Assembly (NCBI GenBank): GCA_024681795.1
Contig: JAILAD010000036.1
Location: forward strand, 24,899-88,898
Source: Lachnospiraceae bacterium
GTDB lineage: Bacteria; Bacillota; Clostridia; Lachnospirales; Lachnospiraceae
Reading direction: 5' to 3'
DNA: 64,000 nt
Each line of letters opens with the position of its first letter. The stretch's first letter is position 1. Shown here in pieces: positions 1 through 9,996 of this stretch. The translations under genes and the position numbers were made by a program. The notes beneath the pieces are model-generated. The model made no database searches, was not told where the DNA came from, and saw only the letters and a list, made by a program, of their open reading frames with translations.

Positions 1-1
1 A

Positions 2-529
2 GCTTCCGTATATTTGAAGGATACCTTTGCGGGAGAATTCTATGTGGATTCTTATTCCGAAACGGATACCTTCCGTTTGTCTCTCGGAAACGATGAAAGA
101 CTGAAAGTGGTACGTACGGAACTTCCGAAGAAAACGCAGGAAGCACTTCTTAAAAATCAGAAGAAGACGCAGTATGCTTATAAAATCAGTCTCGTAAACA
201 ATTCTTCCGAAACGGTGGACGTAAAGATTCTGGATCAGATTCCGGTTTCCACCGAAAAGACAATTGTTGTGGAAACCTCCGATTTAACCGGCGGCAGATT
301 ATCGGAAGAAACAGGCGAAATTACCTGGGAACTGAAGGCGGAATCAAAGAAAGAAATACTTTTAAACGTTTCCTACGTTGTCGCATGGCCGAAGGATAAA
401 AGACTTCAGACTAATATCAGAAAAATTTCAACGGTAAGCGGGAATTCCGGAGAAGGCAGAACCTGTCCGGGTTGCGGCTATACCGGCGTTGTCGGAAAAT
501 TCTGTCCGGAATGCGGCTCGGTAATGTAA
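2..529 (+). CDS. C-terminal part of a DUF4139 (MuiA-like) domain protein with a C-terminal zinc ribbon; gene truncated by the window start
   Basis: Frame is open from base 2 (ASVYLKDTFAGEFYVDSYSETDTFRLSLGND...). DUF4139-like core 'VDVKILDQIPVSTEKTIVVE' and terminal CPGCGYTGVVGKFCPECG zinc ribbon. Confidence 0.6.
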   Translation, partial: ASVYLKDTFAGEFYVDSYSETDTFRLSLGNDERLKVVRTELPKKTQEALLKNQKKTQYAYKISLVNNSSETVDVKILDQIPVSTEKTIVVETSDLTGGRLSEETGEITWELKAESKKEILLNVSYVVAWPKDKRLQTNIRKISTVSGNSGEGRTCPGCGYTGVVGKFCPECGSVM

Positions 530-564
530 GGAAAACGGGTGCAGGAACAGAGAAAGGAACAGGG

Positions 565-1041
565 ATGAGCGGTAATTTCTACGGAAGAGAACAATTTGAA
601 AAATACCGGGGAGAAAGTCTTTTACTGCCCGATGCGGCAAAAGACTACCCGGGCATTTGTACTCCGCTTGATTTATATGAAATTCTTTCGGGAATCTGGT
701 GTGCCGATACTTGTGCTCCGCGTATGAGAGAGAATTGGACACCGGAAAATAAAACACTCGGACAGTGCTCGATTACCGCGTTTCTTACGCAGGATCTTTT
801 CGGCGGAGAAGTGTACGGGGTATTAAGAGAGGGCGGAAATTATCACTGTTACAATAAGGTCGGGGAATATGTTTTCGATCTGACGAGCGAACAATTCGGC
901 GATGAGAAGCTTGACTACAGCGGGAACACGCTTCAGTTGCGCGACGTGCATTTTTCGAAAGCAGAGAAAAAAGAGCGGTATGAATTTTTAAAAAGGAAAC
1001 TGAAGGAATATGTTAATTCCGTAAACAGCAGTGTTCAGTGA
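565..1041 (+). CDS. YunG-like family protein
   Basis: Likely start is the ATG at 565 (MSGNFYGREQFEKY...). 'GQCSITAFLTQDLFGGEVY...HCYNKVGEYVFDLTSEQF' resembles the YunG family. Confidence 0.55.
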   Translation: MSGNFYGREQFEKYRGESLLLPDAAKDYPGICTPLDLYEILSGIWCADTCAPRMRENWTPENKTLGQCSITAFLTQDLFGGEVYGVLREGGNYHCYNKVGEYVFDLTSEQFGDEKLDYSGNTLQLRDVHFSKAEKKERYEFLKRKLKEYVNSVNSSVQ

Positions 1042-1124
1042 AGAAAAGGGAAGAAGTATTTACGAATTAAATTCAGAAATCAGAATTAAGGATTAGTTAA
1101 GAATTACACAAGAAGCAGATTAAG

Positions 1125-1183
1125 ACTTCCGTATGAAGTTGCGGTACATTAGTATCAGCAAAAGGTCATACGGAAGTTTTTTT
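1125..1183 (+). terminator. Rho-independent terminator (long loop)
   Basis: ACTTCCGTATGA (1125-1136) and TCATACGGAAGT (1166-1177) form a perfect 12-bp stem followed by a T-run. Confidence 0.7.
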
Positions 1184-1248
1184 GTCGGACCGAATGAGTA
1201 AGTAAAGAAAACGAAACATTATAAACAAGTCAACGAAAGAGGTGCAAA

Positions 1249-2658
1249 ATGAAGAACAGGAAAAAAGCAGGATTCGTAATCGCAGGAGCAGCAGCAATTA
1301 CAGGTTTGGTAATAGCAGGTGTCAGCATCTATGCTAATGCAGCCATTAAAGTAAACAGCTTCACCGTTGAAAAAAACAATATCAGCCAGGAAGTGGAATT
1401 AAACGGAAGTTTTGAATCGGAACTGACCGAAACCTTGTTTGCAAATTCAAACGGACTTGTTAAGAAGGTTCATGTGAAAGTCGGAGACACTGTAAAGAAA
1501 GGTGATCTGTTAATCTCCTTCGACGAAGAGAGAATCGAATATTTGAAGTCCCTTGCAGAACTGGAACAGCAGTCCGTTATGGGAAATTATACAAACTCCT
1601 TTGAGATGGGAAACAGAACCCAGAGCCTTTACAACGAGGCAACCGCTAATCTTGATTTTTTAAATCAGCAGATTGTTGACAGACAGAACAGAATTCTGGA
1701 ACTTGAGAAAAAGATTGCGGACCGCAGAGCTTCCTTTGCAGGCGAGGGCGCGGCACTTCAGAAATCCATCATTGATACTACAAATAAGATTGCGGATGCG
1801 GATGAGAAAGATGATACCGATTACGAAGAGCAGCTTGCAAATCTTCAGAAACAGGCACAGGGAAGTGCTTTCAACCAGCAGTACGATGAAGAAATTTTAA
1901 AAATGCAGGATGAAATCAACCGCTTAACCGCAGATCTTACGAATCTGAAAGAAGCAAAAGCGGAGATGACAAGCCAGAAGGCAGCAAGTAATTCCGCACG
2001 CATGACCGACGGACAGAAGGAACAGCTCGAAGCCATGAAGGCACAGAGTGAACTTTCCACTGAGGAAACCATTAAGAATTTGGAACTTGCAAAAGACGGT
2101 ATTCGTGCAGAGTTTGACGGAATCGTAACGGGCATTTCCGTAACCGAAGGCGCAGAGGTTTCCAGGGGAATGAGCTTAATCGAGGTAGCATCCTCCAATG
2201 ACATTATTGCAAAATGTAATGCAAACAAATACGATATTTCAAGTATTGCGGAAGGACAGACGGCAACCGTTCGTTTCAGCAACTCGGAATATACCGGTAA
2301 AGTTACCAGAATCGAAAGAGTCGCAGGCGGTGACGGAACTTCTGCAGGTGTCGGAGTGGAAGTAAAGCTTGATAATCCGGATGATGCGATTATCCTCGGA
2401 ATGGATGTGAAATCCAAAATCAATATCGCTGCAGTGGAAGGAGTACTTTCCATCCCGAGAGAAGCCTATGTGGAAGATGATGACGACGCTTACGTATTCG
2501 TCCTGAAGGATAAGAAAGCTTCCAGAAAAAAAGTCGAAGCAGGCGTTAAAAATGATGATATGATAGAAGTTGTATCCGGCCTTTCCGAAGGTGATGTGGT
2601 AATCTGGAACGAAGAAACCGAAATCAGGGACGGTATGGATGTAAGAAGCACACAGTAG
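1249..2658 (+). CDS. HlyD/MacA-family efflux periplasmic-adaptor-like subunit
   Basis: N-terminal TM segment, lipoyl-like 'GLVKKVHVKVGDTVKKGDLLISFD', long coiled coil, C-terminal barrel 'LSIPREAYVEDDDDAYVFVL'. Followed by MacB-like ATPase and permease. Confidence 0.85.
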   Translation: MKNRKKAGFVIAGAAAITGLVIAGVSIYANAAIKVNSFTVEKNNISQEVELNGSFESELTETLFANSNGLVKKVHVKVGDTVKKGDLLISFDEERIEYLKSLAELEQQSVMGNYTNSFEMGNRTQSLYNEATANLDFLNQQIVDRQNRILELEKKIADRRASFAGEGAALQKSIIDTTNKIADADEKDDTDYEEQLANLQKQAQGSAFNQQYDEEILKMQDEINRLTADLTNLKEAKAEMTSQKAASNSARMTDGQKEQLEAMKAQSELSTEETIKNLELAKDGIRAEFDGIVTGISVTEGAEVSRGMSLIEVASSNDIIAKCNANKYDISSIAEGQTATVRFSNSEYTGKVTRIERVAGGDGTSAGVGVEVKLDNPDDAIILGMDVKSKINIAAVEGVLSIPREAYVEDDDDAYVFVLKDKKASRKKVEAGVKNDDMIEVVSGLSEGDVVIWNEETEIRDGMDVRSTQ

Positions 2659-2666
2659 TAATCATA

Positions 2667-2730
2667 CGGGGACAGTCCCCGGCAGAATAAGGGACGCTTA
2701 TGGGACAGCATAGGCCGGGGACTGTCCCCG
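2667..2730. repeat. Intergenic inverted repeat, CGGGGACAGTCCCCGG ... CCGGGGACTGTCCCCG
   Basis: Perfect 16-bp inverted copies at 2667-2682 and 2715-2730. Confidence 0.8.
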
Positions 2731-2764
2731 AACCCGAACCTGCGCAACGGAAGAGAGGAAAAAA

Positions 2765-3610
2765 ATGGACTCCAAGAGCATAGTATTAACGGCAAGAGAT
2801 CTGTCGAAAACATTTTCAAACGAATCGGTTCAGCAGCACGTACTGAAGAACCTGAATCTCTCCATCTACAAAGGCGATTTTACAGTCATCATGGGGAACT
2901 CCGGATCCGGAAAAAGTACGCTTTTATATGCACTTTCCGGTATGGACCGCCCTTCACTCGGCACAATTACATATTTCGTAAGTGATGACGATGACAATAA
3001 AGAAAGTATTGCAAACGGTGGTGCCGGAATTGAAATTTCCAAATTCAGCAACGACAAGCTTGCAAGATTTCGCCGTGACCATGTCGGATTCGTTTTCCAG
3101 CAGAATTATCTGAATGATTCCATGAGTGCACTCGACAATATTCTGGTCTGCGGACTGTTAAAAAATACGGACCGCAAGGCAATCACGAAACGGGCGGAAA
3201 GTCTTCTTACCAAGGTAGATATGACGGCGCAGGATTGGCGAAAATTCCCGACTCAGCTTTCCGGTGGGCAGCAGCAGAGAGTGGCTGTTGTAAGAGGTGT
3301 CATTAACCATCCGGAGGTGCTTTTCGCAGACGAGCCGACCGGTGCGTTAAACTCCCAGAATACGGACAATGTTTTAGACATTCTCTCGGATTTAAATGAT
3401 GAGGGGCAGAGTATTGTTATGGTAACGCATACTTTTAAGGCAGCGGAGAGAGGCTCGAGAATCATCTATCTTGCCGACGGTGTGATCTGTGATGAGATTG
3501 AACTTGGCGAATACAAGGGCGATTACAAGGATGAAAGCAATCCGGACATCGAAGAAGCGAAGGACAGACATTACAGATTGAAAACGTTTCTGCAGAACAT
3601 GGGGTGGTAA
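2765..3610 (+). CDS. ABC transporter ATP-binding protein (MacB/LolD type)
   Basis: Walker A GNSGSGKST, signature LSGGQQQRVAVVRG, Walker B VLFADEPTGALN. Confidence 0.95.
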   Translation: MDSKSIVLTARDLSKTFSNESVQQHVLKNLNLSIYKGDFTVIMGNSGSGKSTLLYALSGMDRPSLGTITYFVSDDDDNKESIANGGAGIEISKFSNDKLARFRRDHVGFVFQQNYLNDSMSALDNILVCGLLKNTDRKAITKRAESLLTKVDMTAQDWRKFPTQLSGGQQQRVAVVRGVINHPEVLFADEPTGALNSQNTDNVLDILSDLNDEGQSIVMVTHTFKAAERGSRIIYLADGVICDEIELGEYKGDYKDESNPDIEEAKDRHYRLKTFLQNMGW

Positions 3611-3611
3611 A

Positions 3612-5993
3612 ATGTATCGATTTTTCTTTATAGCCAAAAATAATATGAAAAAACAGAAGGGCGATATGATTACCTTTTTTATCATGACGTTTCTTTCCGC
3701 GTTTATGATCTTTACCTGTCTGAATCTTCTCATAGGAACCTTCCGCGTAGTGGGTACCAATAAGGAGGAGATCAACGGGGCGGATATTCTGATTCTGAGT
3801 ACGGATGAACCGGTGCAGAATTTTAAACTGGAAGAAATTATTCAGGGAAATGAGTACTTAAACGGATACGAAGAAAATAAGTATTTAAACGGAATGGCCA
3901 AATGGAGGAAGAAGGGAACTTCCTGGGGTGATTATCCCTTTGCGATTGCCTCCTATGAAGAAGACAGAAAAATCCATACGGCCAGTGTGGATACAAAGAA
4001 ACTGTCGGGAAAGGACATTATTATCCCGGTTTCTCTTTCGACGAGTTTTAAAGTCGGAGATCTTATGGAACTGAAAATCGCAGAAAACCTTTATGAGTTT
4101 AGGGTTGTCGGTTTTAATGAGGATTTCATTTATTCATCGCCCATGAATATGGGGACCTATCTGGTCTATGTTTCCGAAAAATTATATGAACAGATTGAGT
4201 TTGAAAACGGCTATGCTCTTGAAAGAGGTAAGCTGATTAAAACACAGCTTAACAATAAGGCAAGACAAGCCGGAATCAGTGACGAAGGGATTGCCGATGA
4301 CATCGGGAATGAACTGATTCTCTGGTATAATTCCTATCTGGAAAGCCATCCGGAACATACGGCGGATATTAACGTGAATATCATTCCAAGCAGTATTATG
4401 TCGGTTGCGGGTATGATTCTGCCGTTTATCGTGATTGCCATTATCCTGGTATTTGCATTGATTATCCTTTCCGTCGCAATGGTGGTAATTGATTTTTCTG
4501 TAAAAAATTTCATTATAGATAATATGAAAAATACCGGAATCATGGAAGCCGGCGGCTATACGGTAAAGGAAATGATGCTTATTCTTCTGGTACAGCTTTT
4601 ATCCGTATCCTTCGCGGGAAGCTTTACAGGAACGCTTCTTGCTGCTCTCCTGCAGGGAAAAATCGGGTATATCATGCTTTTCTTACTCGGTCTTTCCTGG
4701 AATCAGCGACCGGATCCGGTCGTATTTGCAGGTGTGGTAATAGGAATCTGCATAATAATTGCCGTCTTCACCCTGATTCTCGGAAGAGAATATAAAAAGA
4801 CCGGTGTATTGGAAGCCTTAAGAGGGGGGATTAATACACATAATTTTAAGAAGAACGTTTTTCCCTTTGATAAAACGAACCTTCCGATCGCTTTGACTTT
4901 AGCATTTAAGGAAACTTTCGGGAAATTTAAGAATCAGATCGGTGTCATTATCATGATGACGGTTCTGTCTTTTGCGGCGGCAATGGGATTCGGAATTTAT
5001 GAAAACATTGCCAAGGACGTGGACTCACTTCTGACAATATCCGGAATCGATCTTTTCGATGCGGATTTTTCCGGGGATGTCAGCATGGGTGATACGGTAC
5101 GTTCCTTTAAATGTGTGGATGAGATTCATTACGAAACGTGGATATCCATGGAATACAAGAAAGGAAATAAAACGAAAAGCCTTACGACAAGGGTGATTTC
5201 CGATACATCAGTCATGAATCCGAAGCAGATGGTGGAAGGCAGATGGCCTTTATATGACAACGAAGTGGCAGTAGCAACATCTGCCGCCAACAATCTCGGA
5301 TTAAAAGTCGGCGATACCGTTATTGTAAAAAACGGTGAGAACGAGGCATCTTACTTAGTATCGGGACTTTTGCAGACCTTTAATAACATGGGCATGATGG
5401 GATATATCAGTAAAGGTGGTTATGAAAGAATCGGACAAATGCCCGGGACGGTAAGCTTTTGTGTGAATCTGAAAAATGGTTATACCTTTGAGGATTTGAA
5501 GAAAGAGTTTAAAGATATTTATCCGGATACGGAACTTATCGATGAGCTTGCATCAACGGGCGGTCTGTTCCCGATGTTAAAGGCCTCCATGGGACTTACG
5601 GCAGTTTTGGTAATGTTTGTTACCGCATTCATTGTGGGACTTGCGGAAGCGCTCTTAATCCGTACGAGAATTACAAGAGAGTGGAGAAACTTAGGTGTCA
5701 ACAAAGCCCTTGGTTTTACTTCAGGCCAATTAATAACGCAGGTGATGCTTTCCAACATACCGGCGATTTTAATCGGGATTCTGCTTGGACTTATTGTTGC
5801 AACCATATTCGGAGACGATATCGTCATTCTGATGTTTTCCATATTCGGATTCAGAAAGGTAAGCTTTATTATTTCGCCCGTTAACTATATTCTGGTTGCT
5901 TTTATGATTGTAGCCGTGGCAATGGCCGTATCGTGGATTAACGGAAATCGGATTAAAAAACTTGAGCCGGTAAAGATGATTACGGAAGAATAA
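3612..5993 (+). CDS. ABC transporter permease, FtsX domain family
   Basis: 793 aa with two TM clusters and large extracytoplasmic domains, directly downstream of the ATPase. Confidence 0.9.
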   Translation: MYRFFFIAKNNMKKQKGDMITFFIMTFLSAFMIFTCLNLLIGTFRVVGTNKEEINGADILILSTDEPVQNFKLEEIIQGNEYLNGYEENKYLNGMAKWRKKGTSWGDYPFAIASYEEDRKIHTASVDTKKLSGKDIIIPVSLSTSFKVGDLMELKIAENLYEFRVVGFNEDFIYSSPMNMGTYLVYVSEKLYEQIEFENGYALERGKLIKTQLNNKARQAGISDEGIADDIGNELILWYNSYLESHPEHTADINVNIIPSSIMSVAGMILPFIVIAIILVFALIILSVAMVVIDFSVKNFIIDNMKNTGIMEAGGYTVKEMMLILLVQLLSVSFAGSFTGTLLAALLQGKIGYIMLFLLGLSWNQRPDPVVFAGVVIGICIIIAVFTLILGREYKKTGVLEALRGGINTHNFKKNVFPFDKTNLPIALTLAFKETFGKFKNQIGVIIMMTVLSFAAAMGFGIYENIAKDVDSLLTISGIDLFDADFSGDVSMGDTVRSFKCVDEIHYETWISMEYKKGNKTKSLTTRVISDTSVMNPKQMVEGRWPLYDNEVAVATSAANNLGLKVGDTVIVKNGENEASYLVSGLLQTFNNMGMMGYISKGGYERIGQMPGTVSFCVNLKNGYTFEDLKKEFKDIYPDTELIDELASTGGLFPMLKASMGLTAVLVMFVTAFIVGLAEALLIRTRITREWRNLGVNKALGFTSGQLITQVMLSNIPAILIGILLGLIVATIFGDDIVILMFSIFGFRKVSFIISPVNYILVAFMIVAVAMAVSWINGNRIKKLEPVKMITEE

Positions 5994-6015
5994 AAGCATA
6001 ATGATTTTGATACGG

Positions 6016-6043
6016 ACCCCTCGTTACCGAGGGGCCTTTTTTG
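6016..6043 (+). terminator. Rho-independent terminator
   Basis: CCCCTCG-TTAC-CGAGGGG followed by CCTTTTTTG. Confidence 0.9.
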
Positions 6044-6076
6044 TGGATTTAAAGCCTTTCCGTTTGTTTCGTCCGG

Positions 6077-6105
6077 TTGAATTTTTCACTGAAAAATAGT
6101 ACAAT
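6077..6105 (+). promoter_or_regulatory. Sigma-A-like promoter for the SDH/FRD operon
   Basis: TTGAAT, 17-bp spacer, TACAAT, upstream of the ORF at 6130. Confidence 0.6.
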
Positions 6106-6129
6106 TTTATTACTTGGGGGATGGAATTC

Positions 6130-6678
6130 ATGAAATTAAAAAAGATAAATGCGGTATTATCTCTGGTGACCATTCTGGGTCTTTTGGTGCATCTGACGAA
6201 TGAGATGATTACCTATACATTGTTCATTTATAATCCCGTCGTTTCAAAGGTAATCGGATTTTCCCTGATGGGGCTTTTTCTGCTTCATGGCGGACTGGCT
6301 GTTACCATACTCTTTGTTTCCCATGATTCACACAACATCGAATACAAAAAGCTGAACAAACGAACCGTTTTTCAACGTGCTACGGCAGGTCTTGTCGTAA
6401 TTCTTCTTCCGTTACATATCATAAGTTTTGATCTTATGAGTAAGGGTCCGGGACCGGTCGTATATGTTTTACTGGAAGTTTCAAGATTTCTGTATTACGG
6501 ATCGGTGCTGATTCATGCCGGGCTCTCTTTCGGAAATGCCCTGGTAACCCTGGGACTGTTGGAAAATCGCAAAAAGAAAAGAATACTCGATCTGATTATG
6601 CTGATTCTTTCAGTAGTCATAACGATTGCGTTCGGAATTTACATCACGGTTTGTCACTTGACTATGTTTAATAAGTAA
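6130..6678 (+). CDS. Succinate dehydrogenase/fumarate reductase cytochrome b-like membrane anchor
   Basis: Multi-TM protein with membrane-embedded His residues (LVHLTNE, LLHGGL, LPLHIISF, LIHAGLSFG); directly upstream of flavoprotein and Fe-S subunits. Confidence 0.75.
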   Translation: MKLKKINAVLSLVTILGLLVHLTNEMITYTLFIYNPVVSKVIGFSLMGLFLLHGGLAVTILFVSHDSHNIEYKKLNKRTVFQRATAGLVVILLPLHIISFDLMSKGPGPVVYVLLEVSRFLYYGSVLIHAGLSFGNALVTLGLLENRKKKRILDLIMLILSVVITIAFGIYITVCHLTMFNK

Positions 6679-6690
6679 AAGGAAAAATGT

Positions 6691-8322
6691 ATGAAGAAGG
6701 TTTGTATTGTCGGCAGCGGAATCGCCGGTCTTTCCTGTGCAATTGAATGTGCCGAAAGGGGAATGGAGGTAATTCTGGTTTCTCCGTTTCCTTCGGAACG
6801 TGCCCAGTCCGTGCTTGCTGCCGGAGGAATCAATGCGGTTCTATCCTCCGAAGGAGGGGACAGTATCGAAAGTCATATAGAAGACACTTTAAAGGGCGGA
6901 TGCTACATTGCCGGAAAGGAATCGGTAAAAGGTCTTTGTGAGGATGCACCGGAAATCATTAAAAAACTGGAAAAACTGGGGACCGTTTTTTCGACCGGAG
7001 AGAACGGAAAAATTGCGCAGAGAGCTTTCGGCGGACAGTCATATAACAGAACCTGTTACTGCGGTTCCGCAACCGGAAAACAGATTGTGACAGCGCTGGT
7101 CATGGAATGCAGACGGTATGAAGGCCTCGGGCTGATTCAAAGACGTTTGTGGACGGATTTTTACAAGGCGTTAATTAAGGACGGAAAATGTTACGGATCG
7201 GTTTTCTTTAATGAAGCCCGTATGGATCTTGAGATTATTTATGCGGATTATCTGGTGATGGCAACCGGCGGTCAGAATGCGCTTTTCGGAAAGACCACGG
7301 GGTCCACGTTATGTGACGGTTATGCGCAGGGCAGACTGTTTCTGCAGGGCGTGGAACTGAAAAATGCGGAATTTATCCAGTATCATCCCACGACGCTTGA
7401 AACGCAGCAGAAGATGCTTCTGGTGTCGGAGGCGGTTCGCGGAGAAGGCGGAAGGCTTTATTATGTCGAAGACGGGAAAAGGGTGTATTTCATGGAGGAT
7501 CTTTACGGTGAGAAGGGCAATCTGATGCCGAGAGATATCGTTTCCAGGACGATGGAACGCACCGGAAAAGAGATTTATCTGGACATCACCTTCCTCGGAA
7601 AGAAAGAAATTTTAAAGCGGATTCCGGAAGTGTATGATTTGTGCCTGAAATACAGGGGAATCGATATTTCCAGGGAAAGCATTCCCGTATCACCTTCCGT
7701 GCATTTCTTCATGGGCGGAATCGCGGTAAGGAACAATCATGAAACCAATATAAAGAATCTTTATGCAATCGGAGAATGTGCCTCGATTTATCACGGTGCA
7801 AACAGACTCGGCGGGAACTCGCTGCTGGCGGCCGTTCACGGAGGAAGAGTCGCTGCAGAGTCTATTAGTGAGGATAAAAGCGAAACAGATGTTAAGAATT
7901 TTGAGAAAGACCTGGAAGAGGAACGACGGAAATTAAGCACCAGATGGGCTTCGGAGAGCGAATTTCCGGTTGTGTATCTGGAGGATCTGGTTGCGGAAAC
8001 CCTGAAGGAAGATTTGGGAATTGTCCGTGATGAGGAGAGGCTTTTAAACGGACTGAAAGACGTCGACTATTATCTGTCCGTTGTGGAAAAACTGAAATAC
8101 GATAAGTCGGAAATGCCGTATCTCGGATTCTCCGTAACGGGAATTCTGACACTGGCAAAAGTGGCATTAACCTGTGCGCTGTTTCGGAAAGAGAGCAGGG
8201 GAGCGCATTACAGAAGCGATTATCCGGAGACGAAGGAGGAGTGGCAGGCTGCTACGATTATTTCCTACGATGACGGAAAATTCAATGTAAGACTCGATTC
8301 GGAGAATGTATATGAAAGTTAG
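6691..8322 (+). CDS. frdA: Succinate dehydrogenase/fumarate reductase flavoprotein subunit
   Basis: FAD-binding GSGIAGLSCAIE, 'LAAGGINAVL', 'EFIQYHPTTL', 'VRGEGGRLYY', 'HGANRLGGNSLLAAVHGGRVAAE'. Confidence 0.88.
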   Translation: MKKVCIVGSGIAGLSCAIECAERGMEVILVSPFPSERAQSVLAAGGINAVLSSEGGDSIESHIEDTLKGGCYIAGKESVKGLCEDAPEIIKKLEKLGTVFSTGENGKIAQRAFGGQSYNRTCYCGSATGKQIVTALVMECRRYEGLGLIQRRLWTDFYKALIKDGKCYGSVFFNEARMDLEIIYADYLVMATGGQNALFGKTTGSTLCDGYAQGRLFLQGVELKNAEFIQYHPTTLETQQKMLLVSEAVRGEGGRLYYVEDGKRVYFMEDLYGEKGNLMPRDIVSRTMERTGKEIYLDITFLGKKEILKRIPEVYDLCLKYRGIDISRESIPVSPSVHFFMGGIAVRNNHETNIKNLYAIGECASIYHGANRLGGNSLLAAVHGGRVAAESISEDKSETDVKNFEKDLEEERRKLSTRWASESEFPVVYLEDLVAETLKEDLGIVRDEERLLNGLKDVDYYLSVVEKLKYDKSEMPYLGFSVTGILTLAKVALTCALFRKESRGAHYRSDYPETKEEWQAATIISYDDGKFNVRLDSENVYES

Positions 8323-8992
8323 AATTTTAAGAAAACAGTCACCGACGGCAGAACCGTACTGGCAGGAATTTCTTTATGAGAAAAAAGACAATCGGACCGT
8401 GGCGGGCATGTTGGATGAACTGAATTATAAAGACAATTTAAAGGATATTAACGGAAATCCCGCACCCGGAATTCAGTGGGAATGTTCCTGTCTGCAGGGC
8501 ATGTGCGGCGGCTGTGCCATGGTGATTAACGGAAAACCCGCACTCGCCTGTGAAACATTTTTAAGAGATTTAAAAGGCGATACGGTTACAATCGAACCTT
8601 TGAAAAAGTTTTTCACGGTTGCGGATCTCGTAGTGGACAGGAGTGTCATTTCCGAAAACCTGAAGAAGGTAAATGCCTGCATCGAGGAATATAAGCTTTC
8701 CGACAAAGCAGACCATGAACAGATGTATTCGGCTGCAAAATGCTTAAAATGCGGCCTTTGCCTGGAGGTATGTCCCAATTATAAGGATGGCAGAAACTTT
8801 TTCGGCGCATTGTTCGCGAATGACTGTTATCTGATTGCATCAAGGAGCGGAACGCAGAAAGAGGAGATTATGGAATCCTACGATTCGCATTTTGCAAAAG
8901 GATGTTCCAAATCGCTTTCCTGCGAAGACGTATGTCCGATGAAAATTCCCACTCTGGCATCCATTGCCAGAATGAACCGGAGAAAATTATAG
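8312..8992 (+). CDS. frdB: Succinate dehydrogenase/fumarate reductase iron-sulfur subunit
   Basis: 2Fe-2S motif CSCLQGMCGGC...C and 4Fe-4S motif CLKCGLCLEVCP. Confidence 0.88.
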   Translation: MKVRILRKQSPTAEPYWQEFLYEKKDNRTVAGMLDELNYKDNLKDINGNPAPGIQWECSCLQGMCGGCAMVINGKPALACETFLRDLKGDTVTIEPLKKFFTVADLVVDRSVISENLKKVNACIEEYKLSDKADHEQMYSAAKCLKCGLCLEVCPNYKDGRNFFGALFANDCYLIASRSGTQKEEIMESYDSHFAKGCSKSLSCEDVCPMKIPTLASIARMNRRKL

Positions 8993-9134
8993 AAAGGGCG
9001 GAAACCATTCCGTTTGGAAACCATACTCTTTGCGGTATTTGAGGCAAGAAGAATTAAGAAAATCGAAGCCTATAAGATTCTGATTGCGGAATAAAAAAGG
9101 AATGACTTAGAGCAGTAAAATTGATACAATAAAA

Positions 9135-9165
9135 TGTGGCAGGCATCCGGAAAGGGGCCTGTCAC
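9135..9165 (+). repeat. Short hairpin in the 5' UTR of the response regulator gene
   Basis: GTGGCAGGC ... GCCTGTCAC, one mismatch; just downstream of a TACAAT -10-like box. Confidence 0.4.
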
Positions 9166-9210
9166 CATTTGGATTTCAGAAGAAACAAACGGAAACACAG
9201 GGAGCGGAAT

Positions 9211-9990
9211 ATGCATTATAACTGTCTTATCGTGGATGACGAAACAGAACTTGCAAAAATGACGGCAGAGTACTTCAACATGTTTGAGGTAGCTACTGCC
9301 TATGTGGGAAGCGGAGCGGAATGCTTTGCGTTTTTAAAAGAAAACACTGCGGATCTGATTTTGCTGGACATTAATTTAGGCGACGGCACGGGATTTGAGG
9401 TCTGCAAAAAGTTAAGAGAAGAAATGCAGCTTCCGATTCTTTTTGTCAGTGCGCGTCAGAGCGATGACGATGTTTTAATTGCTCTTTCCGTCGGCGGTGA
9501 CGATTATGTCAAAAAGCCTTACAGCCTTTCCGTTCTGCTTGCGAAGGTTAAGGTGAATTTGAAACGTGTGGAGCAGATGGAGAAGGTTCGTGCGGAAGCG
9601 GAAAGCAGAATTTCGGCCCCGGAAGGGGAAAACGCAGTCTGCTCTCATTGCGGTCATGATATTCATGAGGGAGAAGGAGAGCATTCCGGGTCTTCAAAGA
9701 CGGAACTTTTGAAACTGGATGATGCCACCATGTCCGCCGTTTTAAACGGAAACAGGATACCGCTGAAAGCAAAGGAATTTGCGCTTCTTGCATGTCTTTA
9801 CGAACACAGAAACACGATTGTGAAAAAAGAGGTTCTTTTTGATGAGGTCTGGGGAGATTCGTTTTTCTCGGACAGTACGTTAAACGTGCACATCCGGAAA
9901 CTGCGCGAGAAACTGGAAGAGAATCCGAATGAGCCGAAACTGATTAAAACAATATGGGGAACCGGATATTATCTGGAAATTCCGGAATAG
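9211..9990 (+). CDS. OmpR-family response regulator with a Cys/His-rich interdomain linker
   Basis: Receiver LIVDDE...LILLDINLGDGTG...FVSARQSDDD...KKPYS; C-terminal Trans_reg_C. Likely start ATG 9211. Linker CSHCGHDIHEGEGEH. Confidence 0.9.
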   Translation: MHYNCLIVDDETELAKMTAEYFNMFEVATAYVGSGAECFAFLKENTADLILLDINLGDGTGFEVCKKLREEMQLPILFVSARQSDDDVLIALSVGGDDYVKKPYSLSVLLAKVKVNLKRVEQMEKVRAEAESRISAPEGENAVCSHCGHDIHEGEGEHSGSSKTELLKLDDATMSAVLNGNRIPLKAKEFALLACLYEHRNTIVKKEVLFDEVWGDSFFSDSTLNVHIRKLREKLEENPNEPKLIKTIWGTGYYLEIPE

Positions 9991-9996
9991 AATCAT

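Noticed and set aside
2667-2730. Rho-independent terminator in the ABC operon
   Set aside because: Strong inverted repeat but no downstream T-run; better treated as a REP-like element.
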